Below, one piece after another: positions 8,330 through 16,700 of a stretch of DNA of 64,000 nucleotides (its first letter is position 1; every line of letters begins with the position of its first letter). Source of the stretch: Acidimicrobiales bacterium (GTDB lineage: Bacteria > Actinomycetota > Acidimicrobiia > Acidimicrobiales > MedAcidi-G1); assembly GCA_029245675.1 (NCBI GenBank), contig JAQWOV010000025.1, forward strand, positions 1-64,000, in the 5' to 3' direction. Position numbers and translations under genes: made by a program. Under the pieces are notes generated by a model, which saw only the letters and a list, made by a program, of their open reading frames with translations, made no database searches and was not told the DNA's origin.

Positions 8330-9706
8330 TTACTTTCTAAGGCTCTCTATAAGCCGGCCACGCCAAGTCAGTTCTCCAGTACGAACTTCAGAATTATCTG
8401 CAGAAACTGCTAACTGCAAGCCAGCATTCAACATAAACCATCGGAACGGTTCAGGAGCCCAGCGGCGTGAACGATGTCCAACAATTGGAAGGTCAGTCCT
8501 TTCAGTTTCCTGCCCAAGTATCAATTCAGCCAGAGTCTGCCCCGCTAATTTTGAAGCAGCTACTCCATCACCAACGTAACCACCAGCAGAAGCCAAACCG
8601 GAGGATTGATCAAAGAGGACTGACGGCCACCAATCACGTGCAATGCCTAAAGGCCCACCCCACCGATGAGTAATTTCAGTATCAGCAAGAACCGGAAATA
8701 GAGATTTCAAAGTAGCGGTATTCGTTTCGTGCACGTTAGATAATTGTTCAGTTTTTGAATCCAGCTTCGACCGAAAAACATATGGCGCCCCTCGACCGCC
8801 AAAAGCTATTCTCCCGTCCGCCGTACGTTGCCCATATATAGTCATGAGTCGAGCATCGCTAAATGTTGGACGATTTGAAAGCCCAATTTCTTCCCAGGCC
8901 TCTTTAGAAATAGGTTCGGTCGCAAACATGAGCGAATATATAGGAGCTACCGCTCTTCGCTGTCCACGTATCTGTCCGGTATACCCCTCTGTTGCTCTAA
9001 CGATGACTTCTGCTTCCAAAGAACCTTTATCTGTAACCACATTTCCCGAACGAATCGCTAAGCAAGAAGTTTCCTCATAAATGGTGACCCCACGACGTTC
9101 ACACGCCTCAGCAAGCCCGCGAACTAAGCGAGTTGGATTTAAAGCAGCTACAGGGGCAAGGAACCGACCGCCAAGAACATTGGTCGCGTTTCCGAGTGAA
9201 CGAGCTTCATCTGGGCCGAGGAAACGAACTTCTTCTTCAGTTAAGCCAAGTTTTTGTCGAGCATTAACAGCAGAGTGAATTCGATCCAGCTGCCCTTTAT
9301 TACGAGCCCAAGCTATTGAGCCGCCTTTCATATAATGGCAGTCAATGTTTTCGTCGTTTGCTATCCGTCCGATATCGTCAACAGCTTTATAAAGAGCACG
9401 CATTTGTCGTAACGCTGCATCCGTTGAAGAAGCTTTGGCGATATCCATTGGGCTGACACCAAATTCTCCTAAGGCCCACCCGCCATTTCTCCCTGAGGCA
9501 CCAAATCCAGCAATGTCTTTTTCTACTACTGCTATTCGCAAAGATGCATCAAGACAACTTAAATGCCAAGCGGTCCATAGTCCCGTGAAGCCACCACCAA
9601 TAATTGCTATATCAACATTTCTGTCCCCGGGTAAAGGTGAACGAGGTGTGAGATCTCCGGGAAAAGTATCGTGCCAAAATGAGAGTTTTCGATAGTTTTC
9701 GCTCAT
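8330..9706 (-). CDS. FAD-dependent oxidoreductase, PuuB/DAO-like (copy 1)
   Basis: The 458-residue protein has an FAD-binding Rossmann motif DIAIIGGGFTGLWTAWHLS near residue 30, VVEKDIAGFGASGRNGGW, and a C-terminal SAGGYVGDGVAASKLAGQTLAELI, as in D-amino-acid-oxidase-type amine oxidases such as gamma-glutamylputrescine oxidoreductase (PuuB). It would oxidise a primary or secondary amine to an aldehyde or imine with H2O2 release. It is 9 bp downstream of a paralogue and divergent from a polyamine ABC importer, so a polyamine or derivative is the likely substrate. No PuuA-type gamma-glutamylpolyamine synthetase is seen here, so free amines may be used directly. Confidence 0.8.
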   Translation of the reverse strand: MSENYRKLSFWHDTFPGDLTPRSPLPGDRNVDIAIIGGGFTGLWTAWHLSCLDASLRIAVVEKDIAGFGASGRNGGWALGEFGVSPMDIAKASSTDAALRQMRALYKAVDDIGRIANDENIDCHYMKGGSIAWARNKGQLDRIHSAVNARQKLGLTEEEVRFLGPDEARSLGNATNVLGGRFLAPVAALNPTRLVRGLAEACERRGVTIYEETSCLAIRSGNVVTDKGSLEAEVIVRATEGYTGQIRGQRRAVAPIYSLMFATEPISKEAWEEIGLSNRPTFSDARLMTIYGQRTADGRIAFGGRGAPYVFRSKLDSKTEQLSNVHETNTATLKSLFPVLADTEITHRWGGPLGIARDWWPSVLFDQSSGLASAGGYVGDGVAASKLAGQTLAELILGQETERTDLPIVGHRSRRWAPEPFRWFMLNAGLQLAVSADNSEVRTGELTWRGRLIESLRK

Positions 9707-9715
9707 AAGTAAATT

Positions 9716-11107
9716 CTAACTGTCGAACCCAATCCCAAATCGGTCAAGTAGCTTAAGCCACAATCCGCGGCGTCCTTCATTGCGATCGGAACGTTTCATC
9801 ATTGAACTAGTTATTTGAACACCTAACCATCGGAAAGGTTCGGGAGGAAACGGGAAAGGGGTTTTTCTCACCATTTCTAATTCAGTGCGTTCAGTGTCAA
9901 TTCCATCAACAAGATCTAAAGCGACTTGAGCACCAAACCTGCTGGCGCCAACCCCCAAACCGGTATACCCGACCGCCCATGACACTTGCCCGTTATGACT
10001 AGATCCCCATGAACAAGAGAATCGTGTAGTGGTGCCAATCGGTCCGCTCCACTTATGTGTAAAAGATAAACCTTCTAGTTGAGGGAAAGTTTCAAAAAAA
10101 TGTTCAGCTAGCATGCCACAAGTTTGATCGTTACTTTCTACTTCAGGGCCCATACGACTTCCAAAATGGTAGTGAGCGTCGTAACCGCCCCAAAGAATAC
10201 GGTTCTCTTTGGTTAGACGGTAGTAATGGAACTGATTTCCACTATCACCAACTCCTTGACGATTCAACCAGTTCAAAGATTCCAACTGAGAGCCTGAAAG
10301 TGGTTCAGAGACAAGAACATGGTCATACACCGGAATTACGTAGCGTCGCATTTTCCTTAGAACCGGATTAAAAGCGTTGGTGGCAACCACAACTCGGTCT
10401 GCAGAGACCTTTCCGCTTTTCGTAGAAACCAATATTTTGTTCCCAGATTTCTCTAGGTCAGCAACTGGAGAATTTTCAAAGATTGTTACTCCAAGTGAAG
10501 TCACAGCATCTTGTAATCCTTTAACTAGTTTCCCAGGGTCAAGCATCAGAGTGCTATCACGATTCCAAAGCCCTGCAAGATAGGTAGGTGAATGGACTTG
10601 TTCCTTAACTGCATGAGAATCAAGAAACTCAACACTCTCCCCAAGACTTCTAGCAAGATTGGCGCTTTCAAGTAGTTGATCTACTTGCCACTGCTCAACC
10701 GCAACAGCCATTTCACCTGTTGCTTCAACATCGCAACCAATATTGTGCCTTCTAATTGTTTCAGCTATTCCGTTAAGGTTCTCCCTGCCAAGCCTCAACA
10801 AAGTAGGCATTTCTTCTGGCCAATGAGACATACCATTTTCGATTCCATGAGTAATTGAGGCATCACAAAATCCGCCGTTACGACTGGAAGCCCCGTAACC
10901 AACTGTTTCCGATTCAAGAATAAAAATTTTACGACCTGGATTTGCCTCACTGGCAAGCAAAGCAGTCCATAAACCAGTAAACCCGCCACCGATAATGACT
11001 AAATCAGCTTCTCCGCTCCCTATCAGAGAAACGGGTTCTTTTGTTCGGGTGTCAAGTTGATCAACCCAAAAAACAGCCTGTTTTGTTTCGGCTAGTGATG
11101 GATGCAT
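9716..11107 (-). CDS. FAD-dependent oxidoreductase, PuuB/DAO-like (copy 2)
   Basis: The 463-residue protein is a paralogue of its downstream neighbour: DLVIIGGGFTGLWTALLAS for FAD, VGYGASSRNGGF, and a C-terminal GYTGLGVGASRFGAQVALDLV. Both have the extra SRNGG segment typical of PuuB-like amine oxidases. It starts at ATG 11105-11107 in a 145-bp divergent region shared with the potA-like gene, which holds two inverted repeats. The two copies have clearly diverged, so they probably handle different amines (for example putrescine versus spermidine or another diamine); that split is inference. Confidence 0.8.
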   Translation of the reverse strand: MHPSLAETKQAVFWVDQLDTRTKEPVSLIGSGEADLVIIGGGFTGLWTALLASEANPGRKIFILESETVGYGASSRNGGFCDASITHGIENGMSHWPEEMPTLLRLGRENLNGIAETIRRHNIGCDVEATGEMAVAVEQWQVDQLLESANLARSLGESVEFLDSHAVKEQVHSPTYLAGLWNRDSTLMLDPGKLVKGLQDAVTSLGVTIFENSPVADLEKSGNKILVSTKSGKVSADRVVVATNAFNPVLRKMRRYVIPVYDHVLVSEPLSGSQLESLNWLNRQGVGDSGNQFHYYRLTKENRILWGGYDAHYHFGSRMGPEVESNDQTCGMLAEHFFETFPQLEGLSFTHKWSGPIGTTTRFSCSWGSSHNGQVSWAVGYTGLGVGASRFGAQVALDLVDGIDTERTELEMVRKTPFPFPPEPFRWLGVQITSSMMKRSDRNEGRRGLWLKLLDRFGIGFDS

Positions 11108-11158
11108 TGTTGTTCCTGCTTTTAAGATCTGTTGTTAGAAAGATAGCGGATTAATTTA

Positions 11159-11185
11159 TTGCCACACCAGTCTTAGAAGTGGCAA
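11159..11185. promoter_or_regulatory. Inverted repeat in the divergent oxidase/potA promoter region
   Basis: TTGCCAC (11159-11165) and GTGGCAA (11179-11185) are perfect 7-bp arms separated by 13 bp. It lies between the start of the FAD oxidoreductase gene and the start of the polyamine importer. It could be an operator or an RNA hairpin in the leader of one transcript. I found no partner regulator gene nearby. Confidence 0.35.
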
Positions 11186-11203
11186 CTTAGAGGCGAAATA
11201 ACT

Positions 11204-11223
11204 AATGTGACGATAGTTACATT
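11204..11223. promoter_or_regulatory. Operator-like dyad AATGTGAC-GATA-GTTACATT
   Basis: Two 8-bp arms with a single mismatch flank a 4-bp centre, 30 bp before the potA-like start codon. The size and symmetry fit a homodimeric repressor site, and the place suits joint control of the divergent amine oxidase and importer genes. A related half-site (GTCACATT) recurs in the dyad at 31735-31751. The regulator is not in the window. Confidence 0.45.
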
Positions 11224-11252
11224 GTCTCTTCAGAAGATTTAAGTGGTTAAAA

Positions 11253-12320
11253 ATGAATGATTCCTCGTCAGCGGTTGAACTAAAAAATGTAGTAAAAAAG
11301 TTTGATGAAGTTACGGCCGTAGATGACCTAGACCTCACCATCGGAGATGGAGAGTTCTTTTCTTTATTAGGACCATCTGGTTGCGGAAAAACAACGACAC
11401 TTCGGATGATCGCCGGACTTGAACTACCAACAGCAGGCTCTGTGTCAATTCATGGAGAAGAGATGGGTTTAAAACCGCCGAATAAGCGTCCGGTAAATAC
11501 AGTGTTTCAAAATTACGCGCTTTTCCCCCATATGACTGTTGCAGGGAATGTTGAATTCGGTTTACAAATGCAAAAAGTTCCAAAGGAAAAACGCAGTGAA
11601 CTTATTGATTGGGCAATCAGTCTTGTTGAAATGGATGGACTTTCACATCGCAAGCCGACACAGCTTTCCGGAGGACAACAACAGCGGGTAGCACTTGCTC
11701 GAGCGTTAGTTAACCGTCCAGAAGTTCTTCTTCTCGATGAACCTCTTGGCGCTCTTGACCTTAAACTCCGACAACAAATGCAAATTGAACTAAAAAACCT
11801 TCAACGTGAAGTAGGTATCACATTTGTTTACGTAACTCATGATCAAGAAGAAGCGGTAACGATGAGTGACCGAATAGGGGTTATGCATGAAGGAAAACTC
11901 TTACAAATCGGAACACCCGAAGATATCTATGAACGCCCAACTACAAGATTTGTTGCCGACTTTATTGGAAGATCAAATTTTCTTGACGCGACCGTTGCTT
12001 CTGAAAATGAGGTGGTTCTATCGAACGGAGATCGACTACAACTTCAATCTGATCATGAAACAGGGGAATCGGTAGCGATAACGGTTCGTCCAGAGCGTCT
12101 AAAAATCCATAAAAAAGGAGAAAGCTCAACTGATCAGCATCAACTTGATGGAATAGTTGAAACAGTCGGTTACTTAGGTAATGCAATTGTGTATTCGGTT
12201 TCTATCGACTGGATGCATCTAGAAGTGAGATCTTCTGAAACTTCAAATAGCCGGTATTCAACAGGCGATGAAGTAACTGTTTCATTTGATCCCCGATATG
12301 TATCAGTGGTCTCGGGGTAA
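11253..12320 (+). CDS. potA: Polyamine ABC transporter ATP-binding protein (PotA-like)
   Basis: Residues about 40-47 form the Walker A (GPSGCGKT), followed by the signature LSGGQQQR, Walker B VLLLDEPLGALD and a switch His in VYVTHDQEEA. After about residue 240 a C-terminal TOBE-like regulatory domain (VAITVRPERLKI) is present, as in PotA and other CUT1/POTA-type ATPases. It should power import of putrescine or spermidine with the permeases and binding protein that follow. The gene heads a four-gene import operon; the intergenic distance to potB is 7 bp. Confidence 0.9.
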   Translation: MNDSSSAVELKNVVKKFDEVTAVDDLDLTIGDGEFFSLLGPSGCGKTTTLRMIAGLELPTAGSVSIHGEEMGLKPPNKRPVNTVFQNYALFPHMTVAGNVEFGLQMQKVPKEKRSELIDWAISLVEMDGLSHRKPTQLSGGQQQRVALARALVNRPEVLLLDEPLGALDLKLRQQMQIELKNLQREVGITFVYVTHDQEEAVTMSDRIGVMHEGKLLQIGTPEDIYERPTTRFVADFIGRSNFLDATVASENEVVLSNGDRLQLQSDHETGESVAITVRPERLKIHKKGESSTDQHQLDGIVETVGYLGNAIVYSVSIDWMHLEVRSSETSNSRYSTGDEVTVSFDPRYVSVVSG

Positions 12321-12327
12321 CTAACTA

Positions 12328-13203
12328 ATGAAGAGAGTGGCTACTCCCGGATTAGAGACCCAAGCAGTTAAAGAAAAGGCGCGCCAAGGGTTCCTCATTG
12401 GACTTCCCTCAATTGTTTACTTAATAATATTTTTTATAATCCCATTGGGTTATGTCATCGCCTATTCTTTCGCGACTCGAAGCCGATCAGGACGAACAGA
12501 ACTTCGCGACTGGAACGTTGATGCTTATGTTCGCCTCGGTGAAGATGTAGTACAAGCTGTGGCCTGGCGCTCTCTTTGGATAGCAGCACTGACCACAGTC
12601 ATCTGTCTTCTTCTGGCGTATCCCTTGGCTTTTTATATTTCAACTCGACGGCCGGTTATCCGCAATTTACTACTAGTAGGAATCATGATTCCTTTCTGGT
12701 CAAATTTCTTGATCCGCACCTATGCATGGAGAGTCTTACTGTCCAGCGATGGTTTATTCACAAAAGTTGTTGAAGGGCTAGGACTTGGTGATGGCCGAAT
12801 ACTGTTTACCAGACCGGCAGTAATTCTTGGCTTGGTTTACGGCTACCTGCCGTTCATGGTTCTACCTCTTTATGCCTCTATTGATCGAATCGACTGGAGT
12901 CTCGTGGAAGGAGCACGGGATTTGTATGCCTCGGGATGGAAAGCTTTTCGTCGAATTGTTTGGCCGCTTTCAAGACCAGGCGTTATTGCAGGCTCAATTC
13001 TTGTTTTCGTTCCTAGCTTCGGAGCCTATGTAACTCCAGCGATACTCGGAGGAAATAAAGAAAGTTTGATGGGAAGCTACATCGTTGATCAATTTATGGA
13101 TGCCCGAAATGGGCCACTTGGATCTTCACTCTCGGTATTGGTCCTTGGAGTCATGCTGATAGGAACAATGATTTATTTCCGACAGGGCGGTAGAAACTTA
13201 TGA
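12328..13203 (+). CDS. potB: Polyamine ABC transporter permease (PotB-like)
   Basis: The 291-residue inner-membrane protein has six hydrophobic segments and the ATPase-contacting EAA loop EGARDLYASGWKAFRRIVWPLSRPG, typical of PotB. A short cytoplasmic N-terminus precedes GLPSIVYLIIFFIIPLGYVI. The stop overlaps the next start by 4 bp (ATGA), so PotB and PotC are probably made in equal amounts by coupled translation. Polyamine specificity is inferred from the operon and the surrounding amine-catabolic genes. Confidence 0.88.
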   Translation: MKRVATPGLETQAVKEKARQGFLIGLPSIVYLIIFFIIPLGYVIAYSFATRSRSGRTELRDWNVDAYVRLGEDVVQAVAWRSLWIAALTTVICLLLAYPLAFYISTRRPVIRNLLLVGIMIPFWSNFLIRTYAWRVLLSSDGLFTKVVEGLGLGDGRILFTRPAVILGLVYGYLPFMVLPLYASIDRIDWSLVEGARDLYASGWKAFRRIVWPLSRPGVIAGSILVFVPSFGAYVTPAILGGNKESLMGSYIVDQFMDARNGPLGSSLSVLVLGVMLIGTMIYFRQGGRNL

Positions 13204-14057
13204 ACAAAGGAGCCGCTCTCTCAACAGCAGAACCCAAAGGTGCAAGCCGATGGGCCTTACGAATGCACTCATTGCTTATTTATGTATTCTTTTATGCCCC
13301 GATAGTTGTTTTGGTTGTTTACTCTTTTAATGATGCTCAATTAGTTGGTGATTGGAGAGGGTTTAGCCTTGGCTGGTATGAGGCGTTTCTTGATAATGAC
13401 AATATTCAAGAATCCATCTGGATTTCAGTAAAAGTCTGCGTTGCTTCAACGGTTATTTCAGTAGTTCTTGGGACAATGGCAGCATTGTCACTTGAACGGT
13501 TCCGCTGGTGGGGTCAAAAAGCATTTGACGCTGTTCTCTACCTCCCAATCATCATTCCTGATGTCACAATGGCTGTAATGATGTTGGCTTTCTTTAACGA
13601 AACATCACAATTGCTGAATTTGATTCCTGGCGTAGACCTTTCTTCAGGTTTAGAAAAGCTTGTTTTTGCGCATGTTGCCTTTAACATTTCATTTGTTTCT
13701 GTTGTTGTACGTGCACGCCTAGCGAACCTTGATGCAACGATGGAAGAGGCAGCATCTGACCTCTATGCCAATCGTTGGCAAACTTTCCGACGTGTCACGT
13801 TGCCGCAGATAATGCCTGGGATCATTGGCGGGGCGCTGTTAGCAATCACTTTGTCACTTGATGACGTGGTGGTTTCAAGTTTTGTTGCTTCGGTAGGAGG
13901 TACGCCAATTTCGGTTTATGTATTTGGCTTGGCAAGAAAAGGAGTCACACCTCTTATCAATGCAGTTTCCGTCGTTATGCTCTCTGCCTCTATGCTGCTG
14001 ATTTTAGCTTCGCTAGGCTTCCAGAGAGCAACTCAGTTCGCAAGAGAAGAAAAGTAA
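13200..14057 (+). CDS. potC: Polyamine ABC transporter permease (PotC-like)
   Basis: The second permease of the importer, 285 residues, with about six membrane spans and the EAA motif EEAASDLYANRWQTFRRVTLPQIMPG. LSLDDVVVSSFVASVGGTPISVYVF near the C-terminus is a conserved PotC/PotI region. It pairs with the PotB-like protein to form the translocation channel. The start overlaps the potB stop. A 71-bp gap separates it from the binding-protein gene, which has its own strong ribosome site. Confidence 0.88.
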   Translation: MNKGAALSTAEPKGASRWALRMHSLLIYVFFYAPIVVLVVYSFNDAQLVGDWRGFSLGWYEAFLDNDNIQESIWISVKVCVASTVISVVLGTMAALSLERFRWWGQKAFDAVLYLPIIIPDVTMAVMMLAFFNETSQLLNLIPGVDLSSGLEKLVFAHVAFNISFVSVVVRARLANLDATMEEAASDLYANRWQTFRRVTLPQIMPGIIGGALLAITLSLDDVVVSSFVASVGGTPISVYVFGLARKGVTPLINAVSVVMLSASMLLILASLGFQRATQFAREEK

Positions 14058-14128
14058 AGCACAAAGAATTATGAGATGTAAGAAGTGTCCAGATAGTGTT
14101 GGGCAAGAACATAAATAGGGAGGAACCT

Positions 14129-15220
14129 ATGAAGAAATGGATAGCGCTGGTAGCTCTAATAGGGGTTTTCAGCATTATGACCGCAGCCTGCGGTAGTGAC
14201 GACGAAACGTCCTCGTTTAAACAGTGTGAAGCTGGAGAAACAGATGGCGATTTGGCATTTTATAACTGGACCGAATACATGGATCCAGATCTCATCACTG
14301 CATTCCAAGACGAATACGGTGTGACAGTAACTGAAGACTTTTACCCATCTAATGAAGAGATGGTGGCCAAAGTACAAGTAGGAAACTCCGGCTATGACAT
14401 GGTAGTTCCCTCGGATTACATGGTCTCAATCCTTATTGAAGAGGGACTGATTCAACCAGTTCAAGAAGCAGCCGTTCCTAACAAAGGAAACGTCGACGCA
14501 TTATTTGCAAATCCACCGTATGACCCAGGTGCAGAATATAGTGCCGCATATCAATGGGGAACCACTGGTATAGGTATTGACATTGGAGTAACTGGAGCAG
14601 ATATTCCTCACACATGGGGTCTTCTCTTTGATGCAGACCTTGCAGAACAATATGGGCTTTCTGGAAAAATCAGCTTGCTGGACGATCCAAGAGAAACTAT
14701 GGGTGCAGCTCTGAAATATTTGGGTTACTCACTTAACTCCACAAGCGATGACGAATTAGCAGAAGCTGAAGCCGTCATTAAAGATGCAGTTAGCCGTGTA
14801 GCCGCTTTTGATTCAGATCAATACAGCGAACTCGTTGTTTCCGGTGAAACAATTGTTGGACACGGATACAGCGGTAACTTCTTGTGGGACTTCGAAGAAG
14901 GTGAAAGCGAATACGACTATTTCGTGCCTGAAGAAGGCGGAACAGTTTGGGTAGACAACATGGCGGTAGTTTCAGATGCGCCACATCCATGCACCGCATT
15001 TACATTCATGAATTTCCTTCTTGATGCAGAAAATGGTGCACAACTAACCAACTTCAACTGGTATGCAAGCCCTAACGGCGCTGCCGTACCATTTATCGAT
15101 CAAGAAGTTCTTGATAATCCGATCATTTACCCACCGGACCAATCAAAACTTGAATACATCGCAGACACAGGAGACTTCGAAATCAACTTCACTGACTCTC
15201 TTACGAGAGCACGAAGCTGA
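14129..15220 (+). CDS. potD: Polyamine-binding lipoprotein (PotD/PotF-like)
   Basis: I start the gene at ATG 14129 because AGGGAGGA lies 5 nt upstream; an in-frame start at 14096 would put charged residues before the leader. MKKWIALVALIGVFSIMTAAC is a lipoprotein signal ending in a Cys. The mature protein begins with a short acidic linker, then LAFYNWTEYMDPDLITAFQDEYG, the hallmark opening of PotD/PotF binding proteins, and SGYDMVVPSDYMV. It should capture putrescine, spermidine or a similar amine outside the membrane and deliver it to PotBC. Confidence 0.9.
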   Translation: MKKWIALVALIGVFSIMTAACGSDDETSSFKQCEAGETDGDLAFYNWTEYMDPDLITAFQDEYGVTVTEDFYPSNEEMVAKVQVGNSGYDMVVPSDYMVSILIEEGLIQPVQEAAVPNKGNVDALFANPPYDPGAEYSAAYQWGTTGIGIDIGVTGADIPHTWGLLFDADLAEQYGLSGKISLLDDPRETMGAALKYLGYSLNSTSDDELAEAEAVIKDAVSRVAAFDSDQYSELVVSGETIVGHGYSGNFLWDFEEGESEYDYFVPEEGGTVWVDNMAVVSDAPHPCTAFTFMNFLLDAENGAQLTNFNWYASPNGAAVPFIDQEVLDNPIIYPPDQSKLEYIADTGDFEINFTDSLTRARS

Positions 15221-15244
15221 TCTAACTATCTTCCCAGGTTTTAT

Positions 15245-15270
15245 CGGCCCTCACCTTCGGGTGAGGGCCG
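15245..15270 (+). terminator. GC-rich hairpin with TTCG tetraloop between potD and an aminotransferase gene
   Basis: CGGCCCTCACC and GGTGAGGGCCG form a perfect 11-bp stem closed by TTCG, and AGGTT/AACCT outside may extend it. No T-run follows, so it may act as a stem that protects the 3' end of the import mRNA or reduces read-through into the downstream aminotransferase gene rather than as a classical terminator. Confidence 0.6.
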
Positions 15271-15306
15271 GAACCTAGGAATAATTAGAAAGAAGCTCTA
15301 AGCGCA

Positions 15307-16671
15307 ATGGAACATCAACGACTAGTTGAATTAGCAGAAGCTCATCTTTGGGGTCACTTCACGGCAATAAATAACAATGTTGACGGAATGCGAATTCTGG
15401 AGAGGGGCGATGGATGCTATTTATGGGACACCGAAGGTAACCGTTACTTCGATGGACTAGCCGGGCTTTTCTTAAGCCAACTCGGACATGGCCGTCCAGA
15501 ATTAGCGAAAGCTGCTGGAGATCAAGCCGCCGTTCTCGGATATTTCCCCATCTGGACTTACGGCCATCCAACAGCTATTGAACTCGCCGCCAAATTGGCT
15601 GAACTCGCTCCCGGAGACATCAACCGTGTTTTCTTCACCACAGGTGGTTCAGAAGCCGTTGAATCTGCTTGGAAACTCGCCCGCCAATATTTCAAACTCA
15701 AAGGACAACCAGAACGCACCAAAGTCATCAGCCGTAATTTGGCCTACCACGGAACCACCATGGGTGCGTTATCAATCACCGGACTTGAATCAATCAAAAC
15801 AATGTTCGAACCTCTTGTACCCGGTGCGATAAAAGTACCAGAAACAAATCATTATCGATGCCCTACCTGTCAAGACGAACCTCATTGCTCGCTCCACGCC
15901 GCTGACGCGATAGAAGAAGCAATCCTTGCCGAAGGACCAGAAACAATCGCCGCAGTTTTCCTAGAACCAATACAAAATGCTGGAGGATGTTTCGAACCTC
16001 CACCCGGCTATTTTCAACGAGTACGAGAAATTTGCGATCAATACGGGGTCTTACTTGTATCTGACGAAGTGATCTGCGCCTACGGTCGTCTCGGTTACAT
16101 GTTTGGATGCGAAAAATATGGGTACCACCCCGACATGATCACAACAGCTAAAGGTTTAACATCGGGGTATGCCCCACTTGGAGCAATGCTGGTAAGCGAT
16201 AAGGTCGCAGAACCTTTTGTCGGCACCGGCGAATCCTTCCTCCACGGAATTACCTTCGCGGGACACCCAGTGAGTTGCGCTGTTGCTCTCGCAAACCTCG
16301 AAATATTCGAAAATGAAAAAATAATCGAACACGTTAAAACCAACGAGACAGCCTTCCGAGCCGCATTAGACAACCTGGCAGACCTGCCAATTGTTGGTGA
16401 CATCAGAGGCGCCGGCTACTTCTACGGCATTGAACTTGTCAAAGACAACACCACTCGCGAGTCATTTAATGCTGAGGAAAGAGAGCATCTTCTCAGAGGT
16501 TTCCTTTCAAATCGACTCCTAGAACTCGGTATGATCTGCCGAGCCGACGACCGGGGTGAACCTGTCATACAACTTTCCCCACCCCTTATTGCTGGCGAGG
16601 AAGAATTTGAATTCATCAACTCAACACTTCGTCAAGTACTTACTGAAGCAATGGCTGAGATGGGTAAATAA
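15307..16671 (+). CDS. Class III aminotransferase, probably acting on polyamines
   Basis: The 454-residue PLP enzyme has GGSEAVESAWKLARQY, AYHGTTMGALSITG, SDEVICAYGRLG and the PLP lysine in TTAKGLTSGYAPLGAML. It transfers an amino group from an omega-amine (for example putrescine or beta-alanine) to pyruvate or 2-oxoglutarate. An unusual Cys-rich insert, RCPTCQDEPHC, lies mid-protein and could bind a metal or simply be a subfamily mark. It follows the importer after the TTCG hairpin, which supports a polyamine role; the exact amine is not decided by sequence. Confidence 0.82.
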   Translation: MEHQRLVELAEAHLWGHFTAINNNVDGMRILERGDGCYLWDTEGNRYFDGLAGLFLSQLGHGRPELAKAAGDQAAVLGYFPIWTYGHPTAIELAAKLAELAPGDINRVFFTTGGSEAVESAWKLARQYFKLKGQPERTKVISRNLAYHGTTMGALSITGLESIKTMFEPLVPGAIKVPETNHYRCPTCQDEPHCSLHAADAIEEAILAEGPETIAAVFLEPIQNAGGCFEPPPGYFQRVREICDQYGVLLVSDEVICAYGRLGYMFGCEKYGYHPDMITTAKGLTSGYAPLGAMLVSDKVAEPFVGTGESFLHGITFAGHPVSCAVALANLEIFENEKIIEHVKTNETAFRAALDNLADLPIVGDIRGAGYFYGIELVKDNTTRESFNAEEREHLLRGFLSNRLLELGMICRADDRGEPVIQLSPPLIAGEEEFEFINSTLRQVLTEAMAEMGK

Positions 16672-16700
16672 TCTAAAATTAAACGTATTTTCAATACAAT

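Noticed and set aside
16685-16697. GTATT-TTC-AATAC as a terminator between convergent aminotransferase genes
   Set aside because: The stem is only 5 AT-rich base pairs; too weak to support a call.
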